From Abelmoschus esculentus (lineage: Eukaryota; Streptophyta; Magnoliopsida; Malvales; Malvaceae), in assembly GCA_035048815.1 (NCBI GenBank), contig JAUCBN010000023.1, positions 20,317,501 through 20,381,500 of the forward strand: 64,000 nucleotides of DNA. Reading direction: 5' to 3'. Below the pieces are notes generated by a model that did not search any database, had not been told where the DNA came from, and worked only from the letters and a program-made list of their open reading frames with translations. Position numbers and translations under genes: made by a program. This document shows positions 35,608 to 47,278 of the stretch, piece after piece. Every line of letters starts with the position of its first letter. Within the stretch, counting starts at the first letter, position 1.

Positions 35608-37491
35608 TCAACGACTTCGGCCACCTCGGCTTGAACTTGACGAAACACTCCCTGAACTTCCGCTCCCAAAGAACAAATCTGAGCAGTAATTTCCCAGATC
35701 ATCCGGGGTATATTTGACAATCGACTCGGTCCACACTTCTTTCATCAGTTGCACTCCACCGTAGTTATCGAAAAATTCCTTGTAGACGGGACCGATCCGT
35801 CTTGCAAACGAGATCTTCATCTCATCTCGGAGTTTCGGGTCGGGTACAATCCAAGAACTTTGCTTCTTGTAAGCTTCTTCGAAAGCCAAGTTAAAGTTTC
35901 TGAAATGATCAATCACTTGATCGACGGGAATCTCCGCCGTTGGATTTTCCGGCAGGGAGGCAACCACTTTGCTCCATCCCATCCGCTCGTAATTTGAAGC
36001 GTAGTTTCTCACTTTCTGTTCGTGTCTCATCACCCAATCGTCGCCGAGGAGGAGTTTCAGGTTCGATTGCCGGACTTTGCTGACGACGTATTGGAGGTTA
36101 TTTGCCAAGAACAGATAAGAAAGAGCAACGTCTTTGTACATCTCGGCTTTACCATCTAGTTTACATAGCATGACGAGGATAAGCCAAGCTAACCGGACTG
36201 AAATAGGCGACGAAATGCCCTCATCCTTGTCGGGGCTGCCGAAATAAGATTCAGGTAACGGTGATGGAACCGATAACGGCCAGTCGGCGACGATGTCAGA
36301 GAGAACCCCGCTGTAGTCGGCGAGGAAAGAGATGTAGTTCATGACATAGCGTGCGAGAGGGTGGATCCCGCCGCCGGGAACCGTAGTTTTGGATGAATCC
36401 TTTTGGATTGCCGTTTCGAAGTCCGTTAACATCGCTCTCACGGCATCACCGAGCCTGACCAAGGAGTTAACGGCGGTTGATCGGACGGTCGAAGTTGATT
36501 CAAAGCTGAAAATTGATTCAATCTCAGGCCAAAGGTCGGAAACCGCCTCATATAAATCCAATATACGGAACATTTTCTCTGGAGTTTTCTTGCACTTGGC
36601 TACGTTTTCCGGGAAACCAAACAGAGCCAAGGCTCCTTCCTTTGAAATATCCGTGAAACAAGATTCCCTGATAGCAGGCGAAATTGCAAAAACTTTATCG
36701 CATAGTATTCGCTCTCCATAAAACACCGTTTTAACCGACACCTTCACAGCGTTCAACCAATTCTTAATTTTACCCTCCAAAGTTTCCCACTCCATCTTCT
36801 GAATCTGCTGGAAACTCAACGTCCTTTCAACTCCGAGATTGTGGAGAGCTTCATCGACGATCGATCTCCGAACAGTTTTGTAAAGTTTAAAACACTCCTT
36901 ACCGTACCCAGCCGATATCATAGCTTCCGCAATAGCTCTCAAATCCGCCATAGCAGCTGACGAGACTCTCTCCACTTCAGGGATCGACTCAGTCTCGTCC
37001 CTAGACTCATTCTCAGACTCATCTTCTTCAAAATCTGAAAAGCTCGACCTCGAAACCGAGGGTCTAGAAAACGAGTGACTGGAAACAGATTCGTGGTCAA
37101 GGTAATTCCTGCTTGACTTCAAAATCTGGTTAAACTCCCTCTCGAGGCGTTTCATGGCGGTCTGCATAAGCGTTTGAGCTCGAACGAGTTGATCGGAACT
37201 GGATTGGTGTGAAGTCAAGTAGTGCATAGCTTTCTGCAAACCCTTGATGGAACTTAAATAGTGTTTCGCTTCTTCCCGATTGTTTTCAGAGAACAGAGAA
37301 GCAATGTTACAGTATGAAGCTTTGTCTCCCTCCAAAGAGTCCCATTTAGTGATACTTGTTTCAGCAGCTTCAATGTTTTCCTCCATCAATGACTCAGTAA
37401 AAGTATGGTGAAGTGGGGAAGAAGAAGGAGTGGTCCTTGTAGGAGATGGAGATTTCATGAAGATGGTCCTCATTCCTTTCTTTGCCAACAA
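35608..37491 (-). CDS. EXO70H: Exocyst complex subunit EXO70, H subgroup
   Basis: EXO70 proteins bind membrane phosphoinositides and help the exocyst tether secretory vesicles at the plasma membrane. Land plants have many EXO70 genes, and the H group is linked to trichomes, polar growth and defence. The gene is one exon of 627 residues, a usual size, and lacks introns as most EXO70 genes outside the A group do. After MLAKKGMRTIFMKSPSP comes a helical region, a Ser- and acidic-rich linker (about 140-175), then a region starting near AMISAGYGKECFKLY and continuing through the Exo70 domain (about 230-600), with VSKVRQSNLKLLLGDDW as a typical motif. The tail is Gly/Ser-rich. The start could be the Met at 37491 or the next at 37473. 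It resembles Arabidopsis EXO70H6 and neighbours in sequence style and in gene order. Confidence 0.94.
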   Translation of the reverse strand: MLAKKGMRTIFMKSPSPTRTTPSSSPLHHTFTESLMEENIEAAETSITKWDSLEGDKASYCNIASLFSENNREEAKHYLSSIKGLQKAMHYLTSHQSSSDQLVRAQTLMQTAMKRLEREFNQILKSSRNYLDHESVSSHSFSRPSVSRSSFSDFEEDESENESRDETESIPEVERVSSAAMADLRAIAEAMISAGYGKECFKLYKTVRRSIVDEALHNLGVERTLSFQQIQKMEWETLEGKIKNWLNAVKVSVKTVFYGERILCDKVFAISPAIRESCFTDISKEGALALFGFPENVAKCKKTPEKMFRILDLYEAVSDLWPEIESIFSFESTSTVRSTAVNSLVRLGDAVRAMLTDFETAIQKDSSKTTVPGGGIHPLARYVMNYISFLADYSGVLSDIVADWPLSVPSPLPESYFGSPDKDEGISSPISVRLAWLILVMLCKLDGKAEMYKDVALSYLFLANNLQYVVSKVRQSNLKLLLGDDWVMRHEQKVRNYASNYERMGWSKVVASLPENPTAEIPVDQVIDHFRNFNLAFEEAYKKQSSWIVPDPKLRDEMKISFARRIGPVYKEFFDNYGGVQLMKEVWTESIVKYTPDDLGNYCSDLFFGSGSSGSVSSSSSRGGRSR

Positions 37492-37587
37492 TACAAAGCA
37501 GAGATGAGTTGATAGAGTTTAGCAATAGAGAAAATGATTTAAAAGAAGAAAGAATTATGATTTTGATTCCAAGAGGGGGAGAGGGGA

Positions 37588-37594
37588 ATATATA
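37588..37594 (-). promoter_or_regulatory. Probable TATA box of EXO70H
   Basis: TATATAT on the minus strand lies about 97 bp upstream of the first possible start codon, just before a C/T-rich stretch. Spacing fits a short leader. Only the motif and its distance support this. Confidence 0.4.
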
Positions 37595-37639
37595 CAGAAC
37601 GAGATGAGATAGAACGAGGAAAGTCCGAAGAACGGAGAA

Positions 37640-39249
37640 CGAATTGAAGATAAAAACGTGAAGGATAAATTATATAGTTGGTTACATAAGTATTAAAACA
37701 TTTTATTTTGGTCATTTCAATTTAAAGAATTTGTAAAATGATCACTAAACTTATGTTTTTTTTGTCAACCATGAACAATTCCATTAGTAAAATTTGAAAT
37801 CAGGTCCTTTCAGATCTATTATAAAAATATTGATTTTTTATAATTAATATATTTTAAAATTGAGTATATATATTATTTACTGTTATTTTAATTTACTAAT
37901 TTGATTACATCTATTACGATTTTGAGAATTATTAAATATCGATAAACTCTTATGCCAAACAAATAATACTAATAAGTGATTTTGGAATTTGTTAGATTCC
38001 TAATTAGTTGTAAAGTGACGATTAATTATTAATAATATATGTTTATTTTATGATTCATGTTTAAGGTGCGAAGATGATAAGTTTTAATTTATTTTTAAAT
38101 TAATTTAAAAGTTAAATGAAATTTACTAGAAGTGCCTAAACTGTAAATTCAGTATTATCTTTGGGTTATTATCCACGTTTTTTAATTCTAAAACTAAACC
38201 ATAAATGTTTATAATTAGGTAATCACTTGCGTAGTTTAGTAACAGTAAAATAAGAAGCCTGGGAATTCGAACAAAAAAAGACTGCGAAGCGTCGTGCAGT
38301 CCACGCGGTTTATTTATTCAACTGAATGTTGCGTTGAATGAAAGCAATCAGACAAGTGTCTGACAACGGCTTTAGAGTAATTTGATTGTTACAGAGACAC
38401 AGATATCAAGTCTACTTTAGCCGGAGAAATTATTTGATGAAATTTTTTTATTATATTATTTATAGTTTTATTAATTAGATTTATTTATTTTATATATTTT
38501 TTAATATGAATTATTATTTTTTATTTATATATAATTAATGAGTAAGTAGTTATCAAGAGAGATTATATCATAAATTCTTTTTATCATGATATTTATGGTC
38601 CATGCGATCATGGTTGCTCATCTTTAAATAATTACTTACTCATTAATTACATGTAAGAAATAAGAAATGATTAATCTTGATAAATATGAGATGAACGAAC
38701 CTAACTAATTGGGATTATGGATGATGCGGTGAAAATAGTTCATGATATAATTTTTGAGTTATCAAACAATTACTTAAAAATAAACAGACTATAGTATATG
38801 AACCATGAATGTTGTGGTGAACATGATTTATGATATAATCTCTCATTTTATACGTACACTTTTTCTCTTTTAAATATATATTTAAGTTCAATTAATTTAA
38901 TTTAGATCCGTATTTTTATAATATTATAATAAGTATGTTCATTTTATGTTTTAAAAATTATAATAGGATTAATTCTTTTATTTCTTACGAAAAATTAGAT
39001 TTTTTTTACTTTATAATGATTACGAAAGATATTTAATGGGGTTGATGGTACCAAAAAAATACATTATATACCATCCCATGGCCAAATGAGAAAGAGAGTA
39101 CAGTTATTTTTAAGAAAGTTGAGTTCAAATAATTTATTTATATGTTATATTTATTTTTAAAAGCTAGAAGTTAAAAATTAATACTATCAATAAAAATATG
39201 ATATATTTATTTTTCTTGCTAAAATTATTGAGAAATCTCTAGAAATAAA
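37640..39249. other. Intergenic region with worn MITE copies
   Basis: About 38410-38850 holds several ends of the ATTATATCAT family (GAGATTATATCATAAATTC at 38558; TCATGATATAATTTTTGAG at 38740; TTATGATATAATCTCTC at 38829), partly overlapping, so at least one element and a fragment are present. No gene is seen. Confidence 0.4.
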
Positions 39250-39390
39250 TTTTAGTAATTACAGTAATATCTGTTTTAAAATATAATCTTTCATTTTATT
39301 GTTCAATCACTCTGCTGACATCGCTGGTACTCGAACTCGTAACCTCTAAAAATATCTTTCCTTTAACTATTTAGGCCAAAAGGTTCATAC
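39250..39390 (-). mobile_element. tRNA-derived SINE, copy 1
   Basis: On the minus strand the sequence reads a B-box region (GTTACGAGTTCGAGTACC) followed by the body CATTGTAATTACTAAA-like tail shared with the copies at 42228, 42410, 47870 and 54341. The head near 39390 (GGCCTAAATAGTT) is a worn A-box region. Confidence 0.6.
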
Positions 39391-41313
39391 AATTTTTTTT
39401 TTCGTGTTTTCTTGTTTGTCTATTTTTTTCATTGGGCCCAATTGATTTTTTTTTTTATCTTTGTGTGGAAATAATTTTTTTCTGACCATACAAACTCAAC
39501 ATTTTTATGTTCATCTCCTTCTCTTTTGAACCGAATTATTGTTGTGGACCATATGTTTTATGAGTGTGGGACACACTGTTGCAACAGCTTTTGGAATTCT
39601 TTGTATTCAATACAAAACTAAAAAAATGAGTGATTTTCTCGTTACGTTAAGAATTTAATTGAAAAGATACGTTTTTAATGAGTGATTTAAGTAAATAGAC
39701 TTTGGTTTAAGCTTTATTTTTTAACATTTTTTAAAATGTTCTGAGTTAAAAGGTATTTTTAGGCTTAAAACAATGTAAAATATGTAATTTTTAGGTAAAA
39801 ATGTTTTTTAAATTTAGTTTAAAAATTATTTTTTAAATATAAAACTTTTATTCTTTTTTAAATATTTTTAAACAAAATTAATTATTTTTATTCGTTTATA
39901 TCACTATTTTTTTATATTTTCTATAAATGTATAAAATAGATAATTCATCAACTTAAATGTTTTTTTTATAATATTATCAAACACTTTTGTTTGAATTAAA
40001 TAATTTAAAAATATTTTAAAAACTCATTTTTATTGCGTTTTTAAAAATAATACAAAAGTAACCTATAAAAATAATATCAAATAATTAATTTTGTTTATAA
40101 AGTATATATTTTATCAAAATATTAAAAATATATAAATAAAACTACTGAAATAATAAAAATATACTTTTTACTGATTCAGTTTATTAATTATATTCTATAC
40201 AGAGATTTTCTGCATCTGGTTTTGCAGCCGTTTGTTCAAAACATAGACAAAAAACAATTTGTCTAATGTCCGAATTATTACAATTTAAGCATAACCTACA
40301 CATATAGTCCCTTTTATTTTTGGTTTGTTTCATTTAGGTTATCAGTTTTAGAAAAATTATATTTTAATCATTTATATTATCGATTTATTATAATTTTATC
40401 ACTTAACCATTAACTCTGATCAAAGCTTTAATGACAGTATTAATTTAATGAAAAAATATAATCAATATTATAAAATTAGCTTTCTTTCTTCTCATAAACT
40501 ATTATCTTCTCTCACATCTCTAACTATCGTTGATCTTGAATTTATCACTAATCGTTATTCTAATGATTTCTATGACAAACTAAAGTAATCACAATAAATT
40601 TTTTATCTTTTTCTCTCTTTCTGTCCGATCAGATTTTTCTAAAATAGATTCAAATTTCCAAATTTAAACCTTAACCTCAAAACCTTTTTTCATCAAATTA
40701 ATATCGTTTGTTGTTTGATGAGTTTCCAAATGAGATGTGTGCTTTATTTCTCCGACATCTACCTTTTCCACCGTTGAGGGCCATTTGTTAGAGATTTCGA
40801 TCGCCAAAATTCAAGATGAGGAACTAAGTTCATAATCCATAGCTATGATCTAACTGTCCGAAATTAATATTTTATCTAAAATTCAAGAGTTAAATTAAAA
40901 ATATTCTTTTAACTAACATATCACTTCATCGAAACTAATTAGAGTTAAAGGTCCAATAACTAAAATATACAATCAATTGATAACATCAGTGATCAAAATA
41001 TAATTTTTTAAAAATCGTTGATAAAAATAAAAACAAGCCAAGAATAAAAATAAAACAAACATAACTAACATCCCCTTCATTTAATCATAAAATATTATAA
41101 ACTCCGATGGAGGTTGACCAATCCTCTTTTGTTTCATGCATGTAGCTCATCATTGTTTCTCAAAGTTTTGTAAGATTTGGATAACAATATGATTACTAAA
41201 GCCAGGGGTTTCATGCTTACGTGTCGAAACTTCGCTTGTCGTCCTTGCTGGTCGGTAATTATTATGATTACTAAAGCCAGGGGGTTCTGGTCGGTATTTT
41301 GACAATTATAATC
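39391..41313. other. AT-rich intergenic sequence
   Basis: No gene recognised. At 41190-41285 the phrase ATGATTACTAAAGCCAGGGG occurs twice about 70 bp apart. Confidence 0.3.
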
Positions 41314-41909
41314 GGGGTAATCTATTCTAGTGATTATTCAATTAATTAAATATATTTATTATGATCATTGAATTATTAAATTTGTCAATTAAAATTAATT
41401 TATTTTAATCATCGTAGTTAAAATTCAAACAGAAGAACGATAAAACGATGATGTAACAATTAATAGAAATTTGAAATTATATATTTAGTATATATTATTT
41501 ATTTATTAAATTAATTTAATTTTAATTTAAATTAGGTTAAATTAATCACTCACTCAAATAATGAGGGACATAAATATAATAAATATAAAATAAATTAAAA
41601 TAAAAATTAATCACCCAATTGAATGATGACGTGTGTCATTATCTGATTAAATAATTAATTTAATTTAATTTAATTTAAATTAAAACTAAATTGATTTAAT
41701 AAATAAATAATATAGATTAAATGTATAATTTTTTAATTTTTGTTAACAATCACGTCATCGTTTCATTATCCTTTCATTTAAATTTTAACGATAATAATTA
41801 AAATAAATTAATTTAATAAGTTAAATGGTTTGATTGACGAATTCGATAGTTTATTGACAAAAATATGTATTCCTAATTAATTGAATGGCCACAAGAGTAG
41901 TTTACCCTT
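41314..41909. mobile_element. MITE with GGGGTAA...TTACCCTT ends
   Basis: The left end GGGGTAATCTATTCTAGTG and the right end, on the opposite strand, AAGGGTAAACTACTCTTGTG are inverted repeats continuing into ATTCAATTAATTA. The interior is AT-rich and contains ATGATGACGTGTGTCATTAT. The length is about 600 bp with no coding capacity. Confidence 0.65.
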
Positions 41910-42227
41910 ATTGTTTTTATATATTTAAGTACATCTCGGAGTGTTTTGTTGGTTATTCCTTCATAGAAAAAGACGTCTGAAAAAGATCTAAAGATGTGGA
42001 GCAAGTGGGCGAAACAGTCGTAGAATAAATACTCCTTCCTCCACTTTCGAAATTAATTAATTCAAAATGCATCTTTATTGAGAAATGATTATGAACAGAT
42101 ATTTAATCATCGCTAACTAATACTTGCATGAAAACAGGAGACATAGAAAGATAAATTAATTTTATATCACACACCACAAAACAATCAAATAGTCAATGTA
42201 AATTTGATTATTTTTTTAATAAGCTAA

Positions 42228-42374
42228 TAGTGGTTACAGTAATACCTATTTAAAACATAATCTCTATTATTTGATATTAATCGTTCAATCATTCTGTTGG
42301 CATCGTTGGTGCTCAAACTCATGACCTCTAAGAACAACAATTATTCCGTTAATCGCTTTGGTTAGAGGGCTCCT
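42228..42374 (-). mobile_element. tRNA-derived SINE, copy 2
   Basis: Reverse-oriented copy. On the minus strand it carries an A-box-like CTCTAACCAAAGCGATTAAC region, a B-box region GGTCATGAGTTTGAGCACC and the tail ending ACTGTAACCACT. It lies about 40 bp from copy 3 and head to head with it. Confidence 0.6.
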
Positions 42375-42409
42375 GCAAATATGATCATCTTTATTATATC
42401 AATATTATA

Positions 42410-42846
42410 TTTGATGAGCATGAACTATCTTATCTCAGTGATTAAAGAAACAGTTGTTGTTTGCACGACAGTTTGGATCGTCTACAACTTTCTTTCTTCG
42501 TTATATGTCTCGTTTGGACAGAGATAAGAAGATTCAGGAAGCTTCTGAATTTTATTGGTATGCTTATTTTCATAAAAAAAATTATTTTTCTTTGTTTTGG
42601 GTTGTAAAAAATTTTGGATTGATTAATCCAATTATTTTGCTTCTTGATTACGATGTAATTATAATTTTTTTGGATTTAATAAAAATTCAGTGACATTTGT
42701 AAAAAAAACGATTATTGTTTTTGAAGATCACGGGTTCGAACATCAATAACGTTAATACAGTGATTGAAGAGACCAATATTCAATGATTCTTGGTATAATC
42801 TAAAATAGATACTACTGTAATCACTGTAACTAATTTAAAAAACTAT
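42410..42846 (+). mobile_element. tRNA-derived SINE, copy 3, split by an insertion
   Basis: The A-box part (TATCTCAGTGATTAAAG, 42431-42447) and the B-box part (CACGGGTTCGAAC, 42729-42741) are nearly 290 bp apart, while in the intact copy at 47870 they are about 40 bp apart. An insert of about 255 bp (about 42459-42713) lies between, with TTGTTT at both junctions. The tail TACTGTAATCACTGTAACTA is intact. The 79-codon frame 42454-42693 lies in the insert and has no recognisable homologue. Confidence 0.7.
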
Positions 42847-43439
42847 TATATTTGATGAGAGTGTAATTTATTTACCATGTTTAAATACTTGAACTAACAA
42901 AAAAGAATCTAGAGCCAAATGAATGATCATAATAATAAATGGAGAGATTTTTTGTGGTTTGAATTTAAATAATATTTTTCCATAGAATATGTATATATTT
43001 TATTTATAGTTAAAAACAAATCAAATACTATTATTATGAGTTTATATTAAAAATATTAAAAGATAAATTTAAAAAGAAACTATTCCATCAAATAGAATGA
43101 ATGAATGGATATTGTTTATTTTAAATATGTATTATTCTTTAATTAAATCTTTTATTATATTAGTACAATTACATAATAATATTTTTCTATATTTTTTAAT
43201 TTATCTATAGATGTAAAAAATTAAAAAAATATATAAGGATATTATTTCATTTTTTTACTGGAATTAAGTCGTTGATTTAAAATGTTTTATTTAAAATGTT
43301 TTAATGAAACTGCATCAAATACTTATTCAATTTTAAAATTAAAAAAGTGGTTTACAAGTCAAGTTCATAAATATTAGTTTATGCTATAAGGCATGCCTTT
43401 TTGATTCCTGGCTTTTGAACCAATAAAGTTATTTTAGGT
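42847..43439. other. AT-rich intergenic sequence
   Basis: Nothing recognised. Confidence 0.3.
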
Positions 43440-43924
43440 GGGGTAAGCGTTCGGATAAGTCGAGTTAAGTTGAGTTAAAAAATTTAAGTTATTTGAGTTA
43501 AATTATCATATTTTATAATTTGAATTTTTTTTGATTCAAGATAGTTTTAACGAGTTCAAGTCAAGTTTGAGTCAATTCGATTTTTTGAGTTTTCATGTAA
43601 ATTTTAATTTTACTATTTATAATACTATAATATATTTTGATTTTAATTTAATCAACTTTCTCTTTATATTTACATGCATATTTATTTATATAATTTTTAC
43701 ATATGTAGATAAAATTTTGAATTATTATTATCAGTATTAATTATTATTATCATCAAATACTTTAGGTATGAATATACCATTTTATTAAATCATGAGTCTC
43801 AATAAAAACTTTTTTATCTAAATAAGGTCAAGACAAAATAAAAATAACAAAAAATTAAATACAATATAATAAAAAAATAAATAACATAATACGTAAGATA
43901 TATAAAAGTTGCATAAAATAAAAT

Positions 43925-43964
<40 letters not shown>

Positions 43965-44205
43965 GATCATGTCGTAGAGAAAAGAAATTAAAAGATAAAA
44001 AAAGAGAAGATATGATTGAAATAAAACTGAAAATAAAATTACAGGAACTAAATGTGTAATTAGACCATAAAAAATATCGAATTAAATCAAACTTTAAAAA
44101 TTTAAACTCGAATCAAAATCAAAAATTTTCAAATTATTTAATTTGACTTCAATAATTTAAATTAAAAAAATATTTTTTTTAATGGAAACGAGTTTTACTC
44201 CCTTC
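43440..44205 (+). mobile_element. hAT-type MITE, worn copy with 8-bp target duplication
   Basis: A 766-bp stretch begins GGGGTAAGCGTTCGGATAAG and ends ACGAGTTTTACTCCC. It is flanked by TTTTAGGT (43432-43439 and 44206-44213). The first 130 bp follow the same order as the elements at 7653 and 8345 (gagtcgag-like run, GAGTTATTTGAGTT, AT-rich core), so it belongs to that family but is longer and more diverged. It contains a (TA)n tract at 43928-43960. Confidence 0.7.
43928..43960. repeat. (TA)n microsatellite
   Basis: About 16 uninterrupted TA units within the hAT-type MITE. Confidence 0.9.
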
Positions 44206-45280
44206 TTTTAGGTCCCTTGTTGGTTCCTGTTATGGTCAGCTTTGAGCTTTGGGAAGACCACATCAATTATAAACATTGACTCTTTCTTTCTTGGTGTGCG
44301 CCCACGAACTGCATCACAAAAGAGATTCAACCGACTCTGCCTCTGACGATGGATGGAGGATCAAAGTCGACGCAATGGACAGTTGACCAAAGAGACAGGG
44401 AGGGACAAAACAGAGAATATGGACACGTGATGAAATAACTCTTAAACACGAAATATTGGGTGTTGGAAGGAGAGATTTAAACCGTAAAATTTCATTTATA
44501 TTAAAATTAAAAAAATATAAGAAATCTCAAGATTAAATTATCTCTTGTAATTTTAAAAATTAAAACAGACTATTTTTTAGAGTCAGATAATGAATAAAAA
44601 ATCTTATTATATATATTTAAATCCCGACATAAGAATATAATGTATTATTATTTAATAAAAAAATTAATTAATTTATTAACTAGCTCCTAACCTTACTGAC
44701 TTTTATTAATTAATCTCCACAAATGGAAAGTAAGCGATTTTAAATGCAATAATTTATTTACGAGTCGTGACGCTACTTTAATATTAATAAATAAGCAAAA
44801 GAGCAACAACAATAAAATATTTCATAGTCATCAACCTGTTTTGAGTATAAAAATATTAATTAACTGAATAGTGGTAGGAGAACCATATTTCAGAATTTGA
44901 TTCTTGACTTTATTATTAATATATATTTTTAATTAATATTTAAATAAATATTAAAAACTCATTAGTTGTATCAAATAATCGTCATGTTTTTTAAAAACAA
45001 AAAGTTGGTACTTTCCCTGTTTTCAACCCCCATAGGGTCATCCATTTTAAGTAGCAGGTTTAATTTAAATCAGACCACATTGTATTTAATAAAAAGCGTA
45101 GTTTAAAAATAAAAAGAAATTCATTTCAAATAATATGATTTGATACATCTTTTTTAAAAAATAGCACACAATATAAGTCCGAATGAATTAGATCAATTTT
45201 TTCATTCACCAAAGGAAAACAAATGCCCAAATTTTTAAAATATGTATAAAAAACTAATACTAAAACTACTCACCAACAGT
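44206..45280. other. Intergenic sequence
   Basis: 44210-44420 has more even base composition than its surroundings, but no open frame or known family is visible. The rest is AT-rich. Confidence 0.3.
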
Positions 45281-47278
45281 TAGGGGTGTTTAAATTCGGG
45301 TATCCGGATCTTCAGATAGTTAAAACTTCGGTCTATATTTTGATTCGGATTTTTTGAATATCTGGGTATTCAAAAATTTGGGTTATCGGGTATCTAGATT
45401 TTTAATTTTTTTTTTATAAATCTTAAATTTAATCTTAAAAGAATAAATATAAATTTAAAAGTTTGAATTACATAATACAACTTCAAAATATAAAATTTTA
45501 AAACCCTAGTTATATAATCTAAACATAAATTTTAATACCCAAATTACATAATCTATTTCGAAACAAAATATATGGTCTAAAAGAAGTTTTTTTTTAAATA
45601 TTTAATTAGTTTAATTTATTTTTATATATAAAAAATTAATAATTTAAATAGTAAAGAATTTTGAATTGTTTTTCGTATTGGTTAATGCACGTACTAAAAT
45701 ATTGCATAACTAAACGAGTAAAGTTTGAATTTTTTCAACTCGAAAAATTAAATTTATAATTTTATATTGAATCTTAGTTTTCATTTTTACTATAAGTTCT
45801 TAATTATTTTAAAAAAATAAAGTTTGAGGGATTGAGATTTAGAAATTATGTTGTTTGATTTGGGAATATAGTAAATATAAGTGTATTTTATTTAAATACT
45901 AATAATTATATTTAAAATAATAAAAATAAAAAGTAAGAACGGGGTACCCGAAAATTTATAATTGTTGAGTTGATCGGTATTGGATAATGGCCAAGAGAGG
46001 GGGTGAATTGGATATTAAAAAATTGTAGGAGAGATTCGGTGAAAAATAAAAAAAATTGAAGAACACAAAGAGTTATAGTGGTTCAAGCTTCGAACAAGCT
46101 CTACTCCACTACCTTAGCTCCCACTAAGGATTTTGAAAGCAATTCACTATTGAATTCAGCCTTTTTCTAGGTTCAAGGGATAACCTTTACAAACAAATCA
46201 ATTTTCTACCCAAAATTGATTTTACCACTCACAAGGTTTACAAAAAGGTTTAAGTTGGCTAAAAGGATTCTTCTCACAAGAAATAATAGCCCTTGATACA
46301 AACAAACTTTCCCCAAACTTAAATTGCAACAAATCAAAATGAAAAGTACAAGTTAGGAGGACAAGGTATTCAATAAAGTACTTTGAGTTGGATTTTTGAG
46401 CTTGGATGTTGCTTGATGTTCTTTCTTGTTGATATGCTTTTGAAAATGCTTCTTTTTATATCTTCTCATTGATTTCTAACCGTTGAAGTTGTTGGGAAAG
46501 TAAATATGGACGTTGGAGCTTCATCTTTCCATCATAAATGCACTCTGCAGCAGGTGGTATCGAAACACGGGGTACCTGTTTCGAAACAAGCCAAGAAAAG
46601 AAAGAGCCGTTGTGCATTTAATAGGGGTGTATCGATACCTGTTTCGATACAAAAATTTTCTGTGATGCCTGGTATCGAACCTTGTTTCGATACAGGCTAA
46701 CCATCATTCAAAAATTAACTAACAACAACGGTTGACTTATTTGAATCCAAAAAATAGCCGTTGGAGATTAAGGGTGTATCGATACCTGTATCGATACTAG
46801 GAGTCATATTTTAAAAATTAAAAAATAATTTGAAAATTAACCAAGATGTTTCGATACTTGTATTGAAACATGGGTTGACAGAAAGTTTTGGTATCGAACC
46901 TTGTTTCGATACCTGTTCTTGATCTCAAGAACAAGCCTTGAAAATTCTCAGGTGTATCGATACCTATCCTCATGGTATCGATACCCTCGTGTAAAAAGGG
47001 CTTGTAAGAATATTTTAAAGTTCTTGGTTTTGACTTAGAGATCAAGCTTTGACTTAAGGACCAAAAAATTATTTCAAAATTAGTCCTTACATTTATTTGT
47101 TATATCAAAATCAATTTTAGTTTTACAATAATTTTTTGACCTGAACCCGACATAAAAAATGACGGGCAAGGTACCTGACCCAGACACAAAAAAATCGTGT
47201 AAATACCCGATTATTTATGTTTGAGCAGTCGGGTAGTTGGGTTGAGTCATTTGGGTCGAGTATTTTTGAACACCCCTA
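45281..47278. mobile_element. hAT-like composite element with a nested repeat
   Basis: The ends TAGGGGTGTTTAAATTCGGG and, on the other strand, TAGGGGTGTTCAAAAATACTC are inverted repeats. Flanks CCAACAGT and TCAACAAT agree at 6 of 8 positions, consistent with an old 8-bp target duplication. The inner part from about 45965 to 47110 is a different repeat, starting near GGCCAAGAGAGGGGGTGAAT and carrying the GTATCGATAC array, so it is probably a later insertion. No transposase was recognised. Confidence 0.6.
46555..46985. repeat. Seven GTATCGATACCTGTTTCGATAC-like inverted units
   Basis: Units of about 25-34 bp near 46555, 46627, 46670, 46773, 46846, 46889 and 46952 each consist of two half sites around forms of TATCGATA or TTTCGAAA. 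Each is close to a palindrome, for example GTGTATCGATACC followed by TGTTTCGATAC. They are separated by 20-70 bp of other sequence, including CCGTTGGAGATTA near 46759. Confidence 0.8.

Noticed and set aside
46555..46985. TATCGATA units as DREF-type promoter elements
   Set aside because: DREF sites are an animal feature and no gene starts nearby; a transposon repeat explains them better.
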